Assembly (NCBI RefSeq): GCF_016757735.1
Contig: NZ_CP068439.1
Span: forward strand, 1,860,001 to 1,924,000
Direction of reading: 5' to 3'
DNA: 64,000 nt
Source: Aequorivita iocasae
GTDB lineage: Bacteria > Bacteroidota > Bacteroidia > Flavobacteriales > Flavobacteriaceae
Shown here: positions 1-10,504 of the stretch, piece by piece
Layout of the letters: each line of letters opens with the position of its first letter
Position numbering within the stretch: the stretch's first letter is position 1
Made by a program: the position numbers and the translations under genes
The notes under the pieces: model-generated
Databases searched by the model: none
Told to the model about the DNA's origin: nothing
What the model saw: only the letters and a program-made list of their open reading frames with translations

Positions 1-1895
1 TCAATAGAAAAGAAATCTTCTTTTGCAATGTTCCAACCAAGACTTCCACTGTAGAAAGTACCGTATTGTACGTCTTTACCAAAGTTAGAAGAACCGTCAC
101 GGCGCACAGATCCAGATAATAGATATTTTTCTTTGTAGTCATAATCTGCGAAAGCACCATAGGAAACAAGAGTTAATCTGGTTCTATTGGTAAAACCGTC
201 TGTTAATACTGCAGCATTCTCTTGGGTGGTTAATAAAGCAGATGGGAAACCGATGCTTCTTACAAATGCTCTGTTAAACTCATTCATGTTATATTCATAA
301 AGACCCAACACGTTTAAGTTGTGGTTATTCTTATTAAGATTGTAAACCAAACGATTACTTATGGTCAAATCCAGTCTGTGTTGTTGGTCGTCAAACTTAT
401 TTCCTGGGTTATCAGGATCTCCAATAAGAGCATCCAAGATACCACCTGGCTTAGAATAACTTTCCCTTCTAGTAGCTCCCCAGTTTACAGCAACATTAAA
501 GCCGTAACTCCAGTTTTTACTAAAAGTAACCACAGCATCAACACTACCGATTGTACGGTTTTCAATATCTTCACTAGGTTCTGATAATAAAGCTCCACGA
601 ACAGGGAAGCCTGTGTGGGTAGGATTATATACTGGATTTCCATTCTCGTCAACTACAGTATTTCCGTCCTCATCTAAAAGAAATTCTGTCTCATAACCAT
701 TATAATCCAACATTCCGCGGAATGGGTTTTGTGTGTTGTTTCTATCACGTGGCTCATCACTCATAGAGCGTGAATAACCTACGTTTACACCGACTGAAAG
801 CCACTCTTTAGCGTCAAAGTTTACGTTAAGGCGTGTTCCTAATCTTTCAAAACCATCAATATTATCAATGATGCCAGTATTTCTGTCGTTTGATACTGAA
901 AAATAATAATCCATTTTTTCAGCACCCCCTGAAATAGAAAGACTGTTATTTTGAATAATACCGTCTTTTAATATAAGCTCTTGCCAGTCCACTTCTCTGT
1001 CCAATAGAGTTTGACGCTCTGGTGAACCAGGTTGTGTTGTAACACCAGGAAGGGTAGCTGCACCAGTTACACCTAATGCATAAAGCTCTGCCTCATACTG
1101 CATTTTTTCAGCAGCGGACATCATTGTGTAATTTTGTTCAATAATTGAGGTTGTTCCGTATCTTGAACTGAAACGGATTACTGCATCCTTATTTCTATTA
1201 CCAGTTTTAGTTGTAATTACAACTACTCCATTAGCACCACGTGAACCATAACGGGCAGTAGTAGCTGCATCCTTAAGAATTGTTATATTCTCAATATCCT
1301 CGTTTGGGATGTTTGCTAAGTCTTCTTCTCTAATAGGTGCTCCATCCACGATATATAAAGGTGAAGATGCTCCAGCAGTTAAAGATCCGGTACCACGAAT
1401 ACGAACAAAAGCTCCTTGACCCGGCTTACCGTTAGCAGCAGTTACCTGTACCCCGGCGGCCTTCCCTTGCAGCATGTTGTCAATACTGGTAGTCGGAGCC
1501 ATTTGTGACAATTCCGAAGCGGAAATGGATACAACAGCTGATGTTTGTACTGTTTGGTTTCGTGTAGAATATCCCGTAACTACTACCTCTTCCAAAGATG
1601 CACCGGGCACCAATGTTACATCAATAGTGTTTTGAGCGCCTACTTTCACTTCCTTGGTGTCGAAACCTACATAACTAAAGGTAAGTGTTTGGCCCACATT
1701 GGCAGAGATGGTATAGTTTCCATCAAAATCTGACTGTGTTCCAGTACTTGTTCCTTTAATAATAACGTTTGCACCAGGCAATGGCAGACCTGTATCGTCT
1801 GTCACCGTACCTGTAATAGTTTTTTGCTGTGCGAAGGTAAGCTGCACAACTAACGCTAATAAAAGCGTTAAAATTCCACTAAACTTTGTTCTCAT
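1..1895 (-). CDS. SusC/RagA-type TonB-linked outer-membrane receptor, 3' end cut by window edge
   Basis: About 631 N-terminal codons are visible; the stop lies beyond the left edge, so roughly the last third of a usual ~1000-residue SusC protein is missing. In order: a signal peptide (about residues 1-23, ending FAQQ), a carboxypeptidase-like beta-sandwich (about 25-100, with the GLPLPGANVIIKGT signature), a SusC-typical LEEVVVTGYS segment, then the plug with VRIRGTGSL and LYIVDGAPI, and the first barrel strands. Family role: energised uptake of glycans or peptides across the outer membrane with a SusD lipoprotein. The SusD gene normally follows and would lie outside the window, so the substrate cannot be inferred. 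The ATG at 1895 is followed directly by the signal peptide. No clear -7 box was found upstream. Confidence 0.95.
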   Translation of the reverse strand, partial: MRTKFSGILTLLLALVVQLTFAQQKTITGTVTDDTGLPLPGANVIIKGTSTGTQSDFDGNYTISANVGQTLTFSYVGFDTKEVKVGAQNTIDVTLVPGASLEEVVVTGYSTRNQTVQTSAVVSISASELSQMAPTTSIDNMLQGKAAGVQVTAANGKPGQGAFVRIRGTGSLTAGASSPLYIVDGAPIREEDLANIPNEDIENITILKDAATTARYGSRGANGVVVITTKTGNRNKDAVIRFSSRYGTTSIIEQNYTMMSAAEKMQYEAELYALGVTGAATLPGVTTQPGSPERQTLLDREVDWQELILKDGIIQNNSLSISGGAEKMDYYFSVSNDRNTGIIDNIDGFERLGTRLNVNFDAKEWLSVGVNVGYSRSMSDEPRDRNNTQNPFRGMLDYNGYETEFLLDEDGNTVVDENGNPVYNPTHTGFPVRGALLSEPSEDIENRTIGSVDAVVTFSKNWSYGFNVAVNWGATRRESYSKPGGILDALIGDPDNPGNKFDDQQHRLDLTISNRLVYNLNKNNHNLNVLGLYEYNMNEFNRAFVRSIGFPSALLTTQENAAVLTDGFTNRTRLTLVSYGAFADYDYKEKYLLSGSVRRDGSSNFGKDVQYGTFYSGSLGWNIAKEDFFSI

Positions 1896-2016
1896 TTTTA
1901 TAAATTATTTGAATTAGCCAACGGCAAAAATCATAATAAAAAGTTAATTACACAAGTATTTGCTCCCAATTTTTATGTTTTATTTGGCGAAATAGTGTGG
2001 GTTGGCGGATTGTTTG

Positions 2017-3714
2017 TTAAAATTTTGAAGAAATGCTGATATGGATTTTTGTATTCGAAAAACTGAAATTTCCATTTTGCGAGTTCCCGTTCGCTACATT
2101 GAAACGGAATAAGCCTGCCTTTGTGCTCAATCCCAGGCCTAATCCAAAACTATAGAGATTTTCTTTTAAAGCTGCGGTCTCATTTTCAAAATACGCCACA
2201 TCTATGATGGAGTGTATGAATACCCCCTCATTAAATAGATAGCGGTACTCTGTATTTATTACCGAATATAGCGAAGCGTCAATACTGTTTTCATTAAAGC
2301 CACGAATACTGTTTATTCCACCAAAGCGGAATAATTCGTTCACTAGATAGGTTTCGCTGAAAAGAACACTCGTGCTATTTTGAACAAAAATGGAATTTTT
2401 ATAATTTAAATTGAAAATGTTGCTAATTCTGGATTCTACGCTAAATTGATCTTCAGAACTCCCTTCTCTTTTGCGAGACCCGATGCCCATGTCTAAAAAT
2501 ATTGCCGTCTTCACCGGAAAAAGTTTTCGATTTTGTGGTTTTATATAGGTGCCTCCCGCAATAAAAAACTTTGATTTAAAATCTTCCACGGGCACGCCCG
2601 CTATTGCTTCATCCAATAAGTTGCTGGATTCGTAGCGTTTGTAACCAACGTAAACAGTAGATTTTGGGTCTATCTGGTAGGTAGTGCGTATTTGCTGCTC
2701 AGTGGTGATAAAGGTGCTGTCTCTTTTAAAAATCTTTAGTTCTCCGCTTAGTCCAAATGGTGTTCCTAAAATATAAGGCAGGGTGAGTCTTGTTCTGAAG
2801 TTTACCTGCTCTTCGCCATCGGCTTTATAATTTATTAAAAGTTGCTCGCCATAATTTAAGTTGTTGTTCAATTCTAAATTAAGGTAACCGTTGAAAGTCA
2901 ATTTTTGGGTTTCCTCATCGGTGGCGAAACCCAAAATACCGTCAAATAAGTTATTGTTCTGCTTTTCCAAATAAAAATATACTACCGTTGAGTCTTTTCG
3001 GAACAAAGCTTCGGGGGGTTTTATGGTGGAGACAAAGCCTAGACTGTTTAGATTTTCGTTTTGAGCTACTAATTTCTTTTGATTAAAAACACGCCCTTTT
3101 CGAACGCCCGCATAATATTTCAAAAATGATTTTGGAAACTTTTCGTAACCCTTCACAACTATCGAATCTACGGTTCTAATGGTTCCGTTGTCCACGAGTA
3201 AATTTGCGCTCAAGACGCCGTTTTCACCTTTTTCAAGTTGGGTGAGCTTTACGCGTGCAAAGGCATTTCCTTTTTGGTTGCGAATTGCGGTAAGCATTCC
3301 GAGTGCGCGGGGAATAGTTTCAAATGGAAGTATGAAATAAGTTTCCGTAATCTCAGAAGCAACCCGCTGAAGTTCTTTTTTGGTAAAATCTTCTTCTGAA
3401 TAGAAAACCTTTATTTCTCTGTACTTTTTCCCGAGAAAGAAATCTGCAACATAGCTGCTGTCGTTTTCTTTTTTAAGCTGAAGCAATTCACTTTCAATAA
3501 ACCCCATGCGCTGAAGCTTAAGATAAAGGGTGTCGGTTTCATTTTTTATTGAATTGAAATCTTCAAACGTTGTTTGCATTTGAAGCGAGTCTTTAATGCC
3601 TTCGGAAATGGGTTTTTCTGTTTTTAGGGAAAGGGTGAGTTCCTGTGCATTTATTCCGAAGAAAAAACAGGTATACATATTAAGGTATAGAAAAATATAC
3701 AGGAATCTTTTCAA
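2017..3714 (-). CDS. Omp85/BamA-like outer-membrane protein (POTRA plus beta-barrel)
   Basis: A 565-residue protein with an N-terminal signal peptide (about 1-23, ending GINAQ), a region with one or two POTRA-like folds (about 95-260) and a C-terminal barrel (about 275-565). The barrel contains FGGINSIRGFNENS, matching the conserved RGF loop motif of the Omp85 superfamily, and ends in SSKF with the expected terminal aromatic residue. It is shorter than BamA (~800 residues), so it is more likely an accessory family member (TamA-like or surface antigen D15-like) than the essential BamA. It sits alone between a SusC gene and the divergent ribosomal cluster. Cargo is unknown. Confidence 0.85.
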   Translation of the reverse strand: MKRFLYIFLYLNMYTCFFFGINAQELTLSLKTEKPISEGIKDSLQMQTTFEDFNSIKNETDTLYLKLQRMGFIESELLQLKKENDSSYVADFFLGKKYREIKVFYSEEDFTKKELQRVASEITETYFILPFETIPRALGMLTAIRNQKGNAFARVKLTQLEKGENGVLSANLLVDNGTIRTVDSIVVKGYEKFPKSFLKYYAGVRKGRVFNQKKLVAQNENLNSLGFVSTIKPPEALFRKDSTVVYFYLEKQNNNLFDGILGFATDEETQKLTFNGYLNLELNNNLNYGEQLLINYKADGEEQVNFRTRLTLPYILGTPFGLSGELKIFKRDSTFITTEQQIRTTYQIDPKSTVYVGYKRYESSNLLDEAIAGVPVEDFKSKFFIAGGTYIKPQNRKLFPVKTAIFLDMGIGSRKREGSSEDQFSVESRISNIFNLNYKNSIFVQNSTSVLFSETYLVNELFRFGGINSIRGFNENSIDASLYSVINTEYRYLFNEGVFIHSIIDVAYFENETAALKENLYSFGLGLGLSTKAGLFRFNVANGNSQNGNFSFSNTKIHISISSKF

Positions 3715-3813
3715 AAAGGTGATATTTGCTGTGTAAAACTAACGCTTCAAGTTGCCATTTCATATCTAAATCTAAAAAATAATGAAAGTATGCTGAAAAT
3801 TAATTCAGTATGG

Positions 3814-3844
3814 TTTGATTAGTAAAAAAAATATTCTACATTTG
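3814..3844 (+). promoter_or_regulatory. Promoter of the ribosomal cluster (TTTG-N19-TACATTTG)
   Basis: TTTG at 3814-3817 and TACATTTG at 3837-3844 are separated by exactly 19 nt. This is a full match to the Bacteroidota primary sigma consensus TTTG-N19-TAnnTTTG. If the -7 box ends near -4, transcription starts close to 3848, about 52 nt before rpsL. It is the best promoter in the window and no comparably good one was seen inside the ribosomal cluster. Confidence 0.85.
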
Positions 3845-3847
3845 CAT

Positions 3848-3863
3848 CCCCTAAAAATAGGGG
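3848..3863 (+). promoter_or_regulatory. Hairpin at the predicted 5' end of the rpsL transcript
   Basis: CCCCTA and TAGGGG form a perfect 6-bp stem around an AAAA loop, beginning at the start site predicted from the promoter spacing. A T-rich run follows. It could act as a 5' stability element or as a weak early attenuator; the sequence does not decide between these. Confidence 0.5.
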
Positions 3864-3899
3864 TGTTTTATTTTTAAACAGTAATAATACATATTTTAT

Positions 3900-4274
3900 A
3901 TGCCAACAATTTCACAATTAGTACGTAAAGGAAGAACCAAAATAACCAAGAAGAGTAAATCGGTTGCTTTGGATTCGTGCCCACAACGTCGTGGTGTTTG
4001 TACGCGTGTATATACTACTACACCTAAAAAACCAAACTCTGCTATGCGTAAAGTAGCAAGGGTTAGGCTTACAAACGGTAAGGAAGTAAACGCATACATC
4101 CCGGGCGAGGGGCACAATCTCCAAGAGCACTCGATAGTATTGGTTAGAGGTGGAAGGGTAAAGGATTTGCCAGGAGTTAGGTATCACATTGTTCGTGGAG
4201 CTTTAGACACCGCAGGTGTTGCAGGCCGCACGCAACGTAGATCTAAGTACGGAGCAAAACGCCCAAAGAAGTAA
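3900..4274 (+). CDS. rpsL: 30S ribosomal protein S12
   Basis: A 124-residue S12 of the decoding centre, full family length. [11 protein letters not shown] (from residue 42) and [12 protein letters not shown] (from 85) are intact. Lys43 and Lys88, where streptomycin-resistance changes usually occur, are both wild type. Asp89, the usual RimO methylthiolation site, is present. It is the first gene of the cluster, directly behind the strong promoter. Confidence 0.99.
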   Translation: MPTISQLVRKGRTKITKKSKSVALDSCPQRRGVCTRVYTTTPKKPNSAMRKVARVRLTNGKEVNAYIPGEGHNLQEHSIVLVRGGRVKDLPGVRYHIVRGALDTAGVAGRTQRRSKYGAKRPKK

Positions 4275-4334
4275 AATGAAAACGGGTCGAGAATGAATAG
4301 AAATATTTAGTTCAAGGCCATTAACAAACAACAA

Positions 4335-4811
4335 ATGAGAAAAAGACAGGCCAAAAAAAGACCACTTTTACCAGATCCGCGGTTTAACGACCAGTTGGTT
4401 ACACGTTTTGTAAACAACATGATGTGGGACGGAAAAAAGAGTGTGGCTTTCAAAGTTTTCTACGATGCAATTGACATTGTGGATGAAAAGAAACAAGACG
4501 AAGAAAAAACTGCGTTGGAGCTTTGGAAAGATGCACTTTCCAATATTATGCCCCACGTAGAGGTGCGTAGCCGTAGAGTTGGTGGGGCAACCTTCCAGAT
4601 TCCTATGCAGATTCGTCCGGACCGTAAAATTGCAACAGCAATGAAATGGTTGATCACCTATTCAAGAAAAAGAAACGAGAAATCCATGGCCGCTAAATTG
4701 GCCGGCGAAATTCTTGCAGCTGCCAAAGAAGAAGGCGCCGCGGTGAAAAAACGTATGGATACTCACAAAATGGCAGAAGCTAACAAAGCATTCTCACATT
4801 TCAGATTCTAA
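4335..4811 (+). CDS. rpsG: 30S ribosomal protein S7
   Basis: A 158-residue S7, which nucleates 16S 3'-domain (head) assembly and lies at the E site. The N-terminus ([16 protein letters not shown]) and the [16 protein letters not shown] segment are typical. The 60-nt gap after rpsL is where S7 binds its own mRNA in Escherichia coli; no strong hairpin is visible in this gap here. It ends 3 nt before fusA. Confidence 0.98.
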   Translation: MRKRQAKKRPLLPDPRFNDQLVTRFVNNMMWDGKKSVAFKVFYDAIDIVDEKKQDEEKTALELWKDALSNIMPHVEVRSRRVGGATFQIPMQIRPDRKIATAMKWLITYSRKRNEKSMAAKLAGEILAAAKEEGAAVKKRMDTHKMAEANKAFSHFRF

Positions 4812-4814
4812 AAA

Positions 4815-6947
4815 ATGGCACAAAGAGATTTAAAATACACAAGAAATATCGGAATTGCCGCGCATATTGATGCCGGTAAAACCACAACTACAGAGCGTAT
4901 CCTTTTTTACACGGGGGTAAGCCATAAAATTGGTGAGGTTCACGATGGAGCTGCAACCATGGACTGGATGGAGCAAGAGCAGGAGCGTGGTATTACCATT
5001 ACTTCGGCTGCTACTACTTGTACTTGGAGGTTTCCATTGGAAAACGCACAACCGCTACCTGAAACAAAAGATTACCATTTCAACATTATTGACACTCCCG
5101 GCCACGTGGATTTTACCGTAGAGGTAAACCGCTCGCTGCGTGTTCTTGATGGTTTGGTATTCCTTTTCAGTGCTGTGGATGGTGTTGAGCCACAATCAGA
5201 AACAAACTGGAGACTTGCAGATAACTATAAAGTGCCTCGCATCGGTTTTGTGAATAAAATGGACCGTCAGGGAGCAAACTTTATGGCTGTATGTCAGCAG
5301 GTAAAAGATATGTTGAAGTCTAATGCAGTGCCAATTGTTTTGAACATTGGTGACGAAGCAGACTTTAAAGGGATTGTGGATCTTGTGAAAAACCGTGCCG
5401 TAATATGGCATGATGATTCATTCGGATCAACATTTGATGTTGTGGAAATTCCTGAGGAATTAAAAGCTGAAGCAAAAGTTTTACGCGGTAAACTTATTGA
5501 AGAAGTTGCCGCTTATGACGAAAATCTACTTGAAAAATATATGGAAGATGAAGACTCCATTACTGAAGAGGAAGTGCACGCTGCACTTCGCGCTGCGGTT
5601 ATGGATATGTCTATCATTCCTATGATTTGTGGTTCTTCGTTTAAAAATAAGGGGGTTCAGTTTCTTTTGGACGCTGTTTGCCGTTATTTGCCAGCTCCAA
5701 CTGATAAAGAGGGTATTATAGGTGTTAATCCAGATACTGAAAAAGAAGAAATACGCAAGCCAGATGTTACTGCTCCTTTTGCAGCATTAGCATTTAAAAT
5801 TGCTACAGATCCATTTGTTGGTCGTTTGGCATTCTTCCGTGTTTATTCTGGTAGATTGGATGCAGGTTCTTATATATTGAACAACCGCTCAGGTAAAAAA
5901 GAGCGCATCTCTCGTATCTATCAAATGCACTCCAACAAACAAAATGCTATCGATTATATTGAAGCTGGAGATATTGGAGCGGCTGTTGGATTTAAAGATA
6001 TCAAGACTGGTGATACCATGTCTGATGAGAAACATCCAATTGTGCTGGAAAGTATGGACTTCCCAGATCCTGTAATCGGTATCGCGGTAGAGCCAAAAAC
6101 CAAAGCAGATGTTGATAAATTGGGTATGGCTTTGTCAAAACTTGCAGAAGAAGATCCAACATTCCAAGTACGTACGGATGAAGCTTCCGGGCAGACTATT
6201 ATTTCTGGAATGGGAGAGCTTCACTTAGATATTATTGTAGATCGTTTGCGTCGCGAATTCAAAGTAGAAGTAAACCAAGGTCAGCCCCAGGTTGAGTACA
6301 AGGAAGCTGTTACAAGAGCTGCAGATCACAGAGAGGTATATAAGAAACAATCTGGTGGTCGTGGTAAATTTGCTGATATCGTATTTACACTTGAGCCAGC
6401 CGAAGAAGGCAAAATTGGTCTTGAGTTCGTAAACGAAGTAAAAGGTGGTAACGTTCCAAAGGAATTTATTCCGGCTGTTGAAAAAGGTTTCAAACAGGCA
6501 ATGGTCAATGGGCCGCTAGCAGGTTTTGAGGTTGACAGTATGAAAGTTACTTTAAAGGACGGATCTTTCCACCCTGTGGATTCAGATGCACTGTCTTTTG
6601 AATTGGCTGCAAAAATTGGTTTCAAAGAAGTTGCCAAAAAAGCAGGAGCCGTAATTCTAGAACCTATCATGAAACTTGAGGTGCTTACACCTGAAGAAAA
6701 CATGGGCGATATAGTTGGTGACCTTAACCGTCGTCGTGGTACAATCAGTAACATGAGCGATCGTGCAGGAGCTAAAGTAATTAAAGGCGAAGTGCCACTT
6801 TCTGAAATGTTCGGTTATGTGACAACATTAAGAACATTATCTTCAGGCCGTGCAACTTCAACTATGGAATTTTCACATTATGCTGAAACACCTTCTAACA
6901 TTTCAGAAAGTGTAATAGCAGCAGCAAGAGGAACCGCTAACGTATAA
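4815..6947 (+). CDS. fusA: Elongation factor G
   Basis: A 710-residue translocation GTPase. G1 is [12 protein letters not shown] (P-loop 17-24), G2 [12 protein letters not shown]3 DTPGHVDF, G4 NKMDR and G5 near GSSFKNKG. Domains II-V follow, with [15 protein letters not shown] and VSLSE-like [13 protein letters not shown] towards the end. The position between S7 and S10 and the intact motifs mark it as the main EF-G, not the EF-G2 paralogue. tuf, which follows fusA in many bacteria, is absent; rpsJ follows instead. Confidence 0.99.
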   Translation: MAQRDLKYTRNIGIAAHIDAGKTTTTERILFYTGVSHKIGEVHDGAATMDWMEQEQERGITITSAATTCTWRFPLENAQPLPETKDYHFNIIDTPGHVDFTVEVNRSLRVLDGLVFLFSAVDGVEPQSETNWRLADNYKVPRIGFVNKMDRQGANFMAVCQQVKDMLKSNAVPIVLNIGDEADFKGIVDLVKNRAVIWHDDSFGSTFDVVEIPEELKAEAKVLRGKLIEEVAAYDENLLEKYMEDEDSITEEEVHAALRAAVMDMSIIPMICGSSFKNKGVQFLLDAVCRYLPAPTDKEGIIGVNPDTEKEEIRKPDVTAPFAALAFKIATDPFVGRLAFFRVYSGRLDAGSYILNNRSGKKERISRIYQMHSNKQNAIDYIEAGDIGAAVGFKDIKTGDTMSDEKHPIVLESMDFPDPVIGIAVEPKTKADVDKLGMALSKLAEEDPTFQVRTDEASGQTIISGMGELHLDIIVDRLRREFKVEVNQGQPQVEYKEAVTRAADHREVYKKQSGGRGKFADIVFTLEPAEEGKIGLEFVNEVKGGNVPKEFIPAVEKGFKQAMVNGPLAGFEVDSMKVTLKDGSFHPVDSDALSFELAAKIGFKEVAKKAGAVILEPIMKLEVLTPEENMGDIVGDLNRRRGTISNMSDRAGAKVIKGEVPLSEMFGYVTTLRTLSSGRATSTMEFSHYAETPSNISESVIAAARGTANV

Positions 6948-6958
6948 TAAATTCAGCA

Positions 6959-7264
6959 ATGAGTCAAAAAATAAGAATAAAACTAAAATCTTACGATCAC
7001 AATTTGGTGGACAAATCTGCTGAAAAAATCGTTAAGACCGTAAAGAGTACTGGAGCTGTAGTTACAGGGCCAATTCCTTTACCAACACACAAAAAAATCT
7101 TTACCGTATTGCGTTCTCCACACGTGAACAAGAAAAGTAGAGAGCAATTCCAATTAAGTTCATACAAAAGACTTTTGGATATCTACAGTTCTTCTTCAAA
7201 AACAATTGACGCTCTGATGAAATTGGAGCTTCCAAGTGGTGTAGAGGTAGAGATCAAAGTATAG
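6959..7264 (+). CDS. rpsJ: 30S ribosomal protein S10
   Basis: A 101-residue S10 (also NusE in transcription antitermination), with the [14 protein letters not shown] start and the [20 protein letters not shown] loop that reaches into the 30S head. It lies 11 nt behind fusA and is cut off from rplC by 147 nt of hairpins and a terminator-like structure, so it belongs with the str genes here rather than heading an S10 operon. Confidence 0.98.
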   Translation: MSQKIRIKLKSYDHNLVDKSAEKIVKTVKSTGAVVTGPIPLPTHKKIFTVLRSPHVNKKSREQFQLSSYKRLLDIYSSSSKTIDALMKLELPSGVEVEIKV

Positions 7265-7267
7265 TGT

Positions 7268-7312
7268 AATTCTGAAATTCAGAATTTAAAATGTCCTCAA
7301 CGATGGTTGGGG
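7268..7312 (+). promoter_or_regulatory. Two hairpins in the rpsJ-rplC gap
   Basis: A 9-bp inverted repeat with a 1-nt centre (7268-7286, core TTCTGAAATTCAGAA) starts 3 nt after the rpsJ stop. A 7-bp stem CCTCAAC/GTTGGGG with a GATG loop (7295-7312, one G-U pair) follows. With the terminator-like hairpin at 7336-7368 they form a three-stem leader before rplC. This resembles a ribosomal protein autoregulatory leader, but no family match can be claimed. Confidence 0.5.
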
Positions 7313-7335
7313 AAAAACGGAAACAAAATAATATT

Positions 7336-7368
7336 CAGGGTTGAATTTATTTTGACCCTGTTTTTTTT
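7336..7368 (+). terminator. Terminator or attenuator between rpsJ and rplC
   Basis: CAGGGT (7336-7341) pairs with ACCCTG (7355-7360), followed directly by eight T residues. It has the form of an intrinsic terminator. No TAnnTTTG promoter was found between it and rplC, so downstream genes would need readthrough. That favours attenuation over a plain operon end. Confidence 0.7.
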
Positions 7369-7411
7369 AAATAGCAATTATAAATAAGTAATAATCAATA
7401 AATAATTAAAT

Positions 7412-8023
7412 ATGTCTGGGTTAATTGGAAGAAAGATAGGGATGACCAGCATCTTTGACGACAACGGAAAGAACATTCCGTGTACCGTTATAGAGTGCGG
7501 CCCCTGTGTTGTTACCCAAGTCAGAACCAAAGAGGTTGACGGGTACGAAGCTCTTCAACTTGGTTTCGATGACAAGAAGACTGTTACAAAAGCTGCCGAA
7601 GGGCACGCCAAAAAAGCAGGAACCGTTGCAAAACGCAAAGTCGCCGAATTCAAGGGATTTGAAGAAAATTACAAATTAGGCGACACAATTACCGTGGAGC
7701 ATTTTATCGAAGGTGAATTCGTGGATATCGCGGGTACATCTAAAGGTAAAGGTTTCCAAGGGGTTGTAAAGCGTCACGGTTTTGGCGGTGTGGGTCAAGC
7801 GACTCACGGTCAGCACAACCGTTTGCGCGCGCCAGGTTCTATTGGAGCTGCATCCTATCCTGCGAGAGTATTCAAAGGAATGCGTATGGCAGGCCAAATG
7901 GGCAACGAAAGAGTAAAAGTTGAAAATTTAAGAGTTTTGAAAGTAGTTCCTGAAAAGAACCTACTTGTGGTTAAGGGAGCAGTTCCTGGCCATAAAAATT
8001 CTTATGTAATGATTGAGAAATAA
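7412..8023 (+). CDS. rplC: 50S ribosomal protein L3
   Basis: A 203-residue early-assembly L3. It has the [14 protein letters not shown] start, the [14 protein letters not shown] loop that reaches the peptidyl transferase centre, and GQMGNERV with the glutamine methylated by PrmB in other bacteria. Its stop overlaps the rplD start (TAATG), suggesting coupled translation. Confidence 0.98.
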   Translation: MSGLIGRKIGMTSIFDDNGKNIPCTVIECGPCVVTQVRTKEVDGYEALQLGFDDKKTVTKAAEGHAKKAGTVAKRKVAEFKGFEENYKLGDTITVEHFIEGEFVDIAGTSKGKGFQGVVKRHGFGGVGQATHGQHNRLRAPGSIGAASYPARVFKGMRMAGQMGNERVKVENLRVLKVVPEKNLLVVKGAVPGHKNSYVMIEK

Positions 8024-8652
8024 TGAAGGTAGCTGTATTAGACATAAACGGAAAAGACACAGGCCGGAAAGTTGAACTTTCTGCAGATGTGTTCGGAATA
8101 GAGCCTAACAATCACGCGGTTTATCTTGATGTGAAACAATACCTTGCCAATCAACGTCAAGGAACTCACAAAGCAAAGGAGCGTGCTGAGATTGCTGGTT
8201 CTACCAGAAAGATAAAGAAGCAAAAAGGAACCGGTACTGCCCGTGCAGGTAGCATCAAGTCTGGTGTATTTAAAGGTGGTGGTAGAATGTTCGGACCTCG
8301 TCCACGTAACTACTCCTTCAAATTGAACAAAAACCTGAAGCGTTTGGCACGTAAATCTGCCCTTTCGATGAAGGCAAACGATAAAGCTATTTTTGTGATG
8401 GAAGACCTAAATTTTGACGCTCCAAAAACCAAGAATTTTACCGCGGTTTTGAACAGCTTAGGGCTTAACGACAAAAAATCTTTATTTGTGTTGGGAGACT
8501 TAAATAATAATGTATATTTGTCGTCTCGCAATTTGAAAGGTACTGAAGTTATAACTAACTCACAACTAAGTACTTATAAAATTATGAATGCAAATAGTGT
8601 AGTGCTATTTGAAGGTTCTTTGGAAGGAATTGAAACAAACTTAAGTAAATAG
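8023..8652 (+). CDS. rplD: 50S ribosomal protein L4
   Basis: A 209-residue L4. The exit-tunnel loop is seen as [15 protein letters not shown] followed by [13 protein letters not shown]. In Escherichia coli L4 binds the S10 leader and represses the operon. Here the structured gap just upstream of rplC is the natural place to look for an equivalent site. Confidence 0.98.
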   Translation: MKVAVLDINGKDTGRKVELSADVFGIEPNNHAVYLDVKQYLANQRQGTHKAKERAEIAGSTRKIKKQKGTGTARAGSIKSGVFKGGGRMFGPRPRNYSFKLNKNLKRLARKSALSMKANDKAIFVMEDLNFDAPKTKNFTAVLNSLGLNDKKSLFVLGDLNNNVYLSSRNLKGTEVITNSQLSTYKIMNANSVVLFEGSLEGIETNLSK

Positions 8653-8659
8653 AAACAAG

Positions 8660-8950
8660 ATGAACATCTTAATTAAACCTATAATTACGGAAAAAGCTAC
8701 GAAAGATGCCGAGGACAAAAATGTTTTTGGCTTTGTAGTGAACCCAAAGGCGAATAAGGTAGAAATCAAGAAAGCGGTTGAGGCTGCTTACGGAGTTTCT
8801 GTTGAAAAAGTTCGCACAATGAATGTCCGCCCTGATAGGAAGACCCGTTATACAAAAACAGGTGTCCAAACTGGTAAAACGAATGCTTACAAAAAAGCAA
8901 TCGTACAGGTGGCGGAAGGTGATACAATAGATTTTTACAGTAACATCTAA
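8660..8950 (+). CDS. rplW: 50S ribosomal protein L23
   Basis: A 96-residue L23, a tunnel-exit protein that docks trigger factor and SRP in other bacteria. [14 protein letters not shown] and [13 protein letters not shown] are typical. The family loop is present ([15 protein letters not shown]). It lies 7 nt behind rplD. Confidence 0.97.
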   Translation: MNILIKPIITEKATKDAEDKNVFGFVVNPKANKVEIKKAVEAAYGVSVEKVRTMNVRPDRKTRYTKTGVQTGKTNAYKKAIVQVAEGDTIDFYSNI

Positions 8951-8976
8951 GGAAACTTAGATTTAAAAAGACACAA

Positions 8977-9801
8977 ATGTCAGTAAGAAAATTAAAACCA
9001 ATCACCCCAGGTCAGCGTTTTAGGGTTGTTAATGGTTTTGACGCCATTACAACCGATAAGCCGGAGAAGTCGTTACTTGCTCCGAACAAAAGATCTGGTG
9101 GTAGAAACAGTCAAGGAAAAATGACCATGCGCTACATAGGTGGTGGTCATAAGAAGAAATATCGAATTATCGATTTTAAACGCGACAAGGCGGGAATTCC
9201 TGCTACCGTTGCCAGTATTCAATACGATCCAAACCGTACTGCGTTTATCGCACTTTTAAACTATCAAGATGGTGAAAAGCGATATGTAATTGCGCAAAAC
9301 GGACTACAAGTTGGTCAAAACATCGTTTCCGGTGAAGCAGTAGCTCCAGAGATAGGAAACGCAATGCCACTTTCAGCTATTCCATTAGGTACTATCATTT
9401 CCTGCATCGAGCTTCGTCCCGGTCAGGGAGCCATTATGGCGCGCAGTGCTGGTGCTTTCGCACAGCTTATGGCCCGTGATGGAAAATATGCTACCGTAAA
9501 ACTTCCTTCAGGTGAAACCCGATTGATCTTGGTTGAGTGTATGGCTACCATCGGTGCCGTTTCAAACAGCGACCACCAATTGTTGGTATCTGGTAAAGCC
9601 GGTAGAAGCAGATGGTTGGGTAGAAGACCACGTACAAGACCAGTAGTGATGAACCCAGTAGATCACCCAATGGGTGGTGGTGAGGGCCGCGCTTCAGGAG
9701 GTCATCCACGTTCTAGAAAAGGTATACCTGCCAAAGGTTACAGAACCCGTACTAAAACGAAAGCAAGTAATAAATACATCTTAGAACGAAGAAAGAAATA
9801 A
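8977..9801 (+). CDS. rplB: 50S ribosomal protein L2
   Basis: A 274-residue L2 that supports peptidyl transferase structure. The core shows [20 protein letters not shown] and, near the C-terminus, [20 protein letters not shown] with the conserved histidine. Length and motifs are complete. Confidence 0.99.
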   Translation: MSVRKLKPITPGQRFRVVNGFDAITTDKPEKSLLAPNKRSGGRNSQGKMTMRYIGGGHKKKYRIIDFKRDKAGIPATVASIQYDPNRTAFIALLNYQDGEKRYVIAQNGLQVGQNIVSGEAVAPEIGNAMPLSAIPLGTIISCIELRPGQGAIMARSAGAFAQLMARDGKYATVKLPSGETRLILVECMATIGAVSNSDHQLLVSGKAGRSRWLGRRPRTRPVVMNPVDHPMGGGEGRASGGHPRSRKGIPAKGYRTRTKTKASNKYILERRKK

Positions 9802-9804
9802 GTT

Positions 9805-10083
9805 ATGGCAAGATCGTTAAAAAAAGGACCGTTCGTTCATTATAAACTAGACAAGAAAGTTCAACAAAATGTTGAGGACAATAAGAAGACCGTTATCAAA
9901 ACTTGGTCGCGTGCTTCTATGATAACTCCAGATTTTGTTGGCCAAACCATCGCTGTACACAACGGGCGCCAATTTGTTCCTGTGTATGTTACAGAAAACA
10001 TGGTAGGGCATAAACTAGGAGAATTTTCACCTACAAGATCATTCCGTGGTCACGCAGGTGCTAAAAACAAAGGTAAAAAATAA
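9805..10083 (+). CDS. rpsS: 30S ribosomal protein S19
   Basis: A 92-residue S19 of the 30S head: [15 protein letters not shown] start, [20 protein letters not shown] centre and [16 protein letters not shown] end, all canonical. It starts 3 nt after the rplB stop. Confidence 0.98.
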   Translation: MARSLKKGPFVHYKLDKKVQQNVEDNKKTVIKTWSRASMITPDFVGQTIAVHNGRQFVPVYVTENMVGHKLGEFSPTRSFRGHAGAKNKGKK

Positions 10084-10089
10084 TAGGCC

Positions 10090-10500
10090 ATGGGAGTTCG
10101 TAAAAGAGAAAGAGCAGAAGCAATCAAGGAAGCCAAAAAGACAACGTACATGGCTAAATTGAACAATTGCCCCACTTCACCAAGAAAAATGCGCTTAATG
10201 GCGGATTTGGTAAGAGGTGAGAAAATAGACAAAGCACTTAACATTTTGAAGTTCAGTTCAAAGGAATCTTCACGCAAATTGGAGAAACTACTTTTGTCTG
10301 CCATCAACAACTGGCAGCAAAAGAACGAAGATGCTTCAATTGAGGATGCAGATCTTTTTGTGAAGGAAATCCGTGTGGACGGTGGAACGATGTTGAAGAG
10401 GCTTCGTCCAGCACCACAAGGCCGCGCACATAGAATAAGAAAACGTTCCAACCACGTAACACTGGTGTTGGGAGCTAACGATAACACACAAAGCAAGTAA
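10090..10500 (+). CDS. rplV: 50S ribosomal protein L22
   Basis: A 136-residue L22 that lines the exit tunnel. [18 protein letters not shown] is the N-terminal signature; [19 protein letters not shown] forms the tunnel hairpin and [12 protein letters not shown] the end. It is longer than the ~110-residue E. coli protein by an N-terminal extension of about 20 residues. A 158-codon antisense frame here is a shadow. Confidence 0.98.
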   Translation: MGVRKRERAEAIKEAKKTTYMAKLNNCPTSPRKMRLMADLVRGEKIDKALNILKFSSKESSRKLEKLLLSAINNWQQKNEDASIEDADLFVKEIRVDGGTMLKRLRPAPQGRAHRIRKRSNHVTLVLGANDNTQSK

Positions 10501-10504
10501 TTAA

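Noticed and set aside
6326-6754. 142-codon open frame antisense to fusA
   Set aside because: Opposite the conserved domains of EF-G; no signal for expression or family match.
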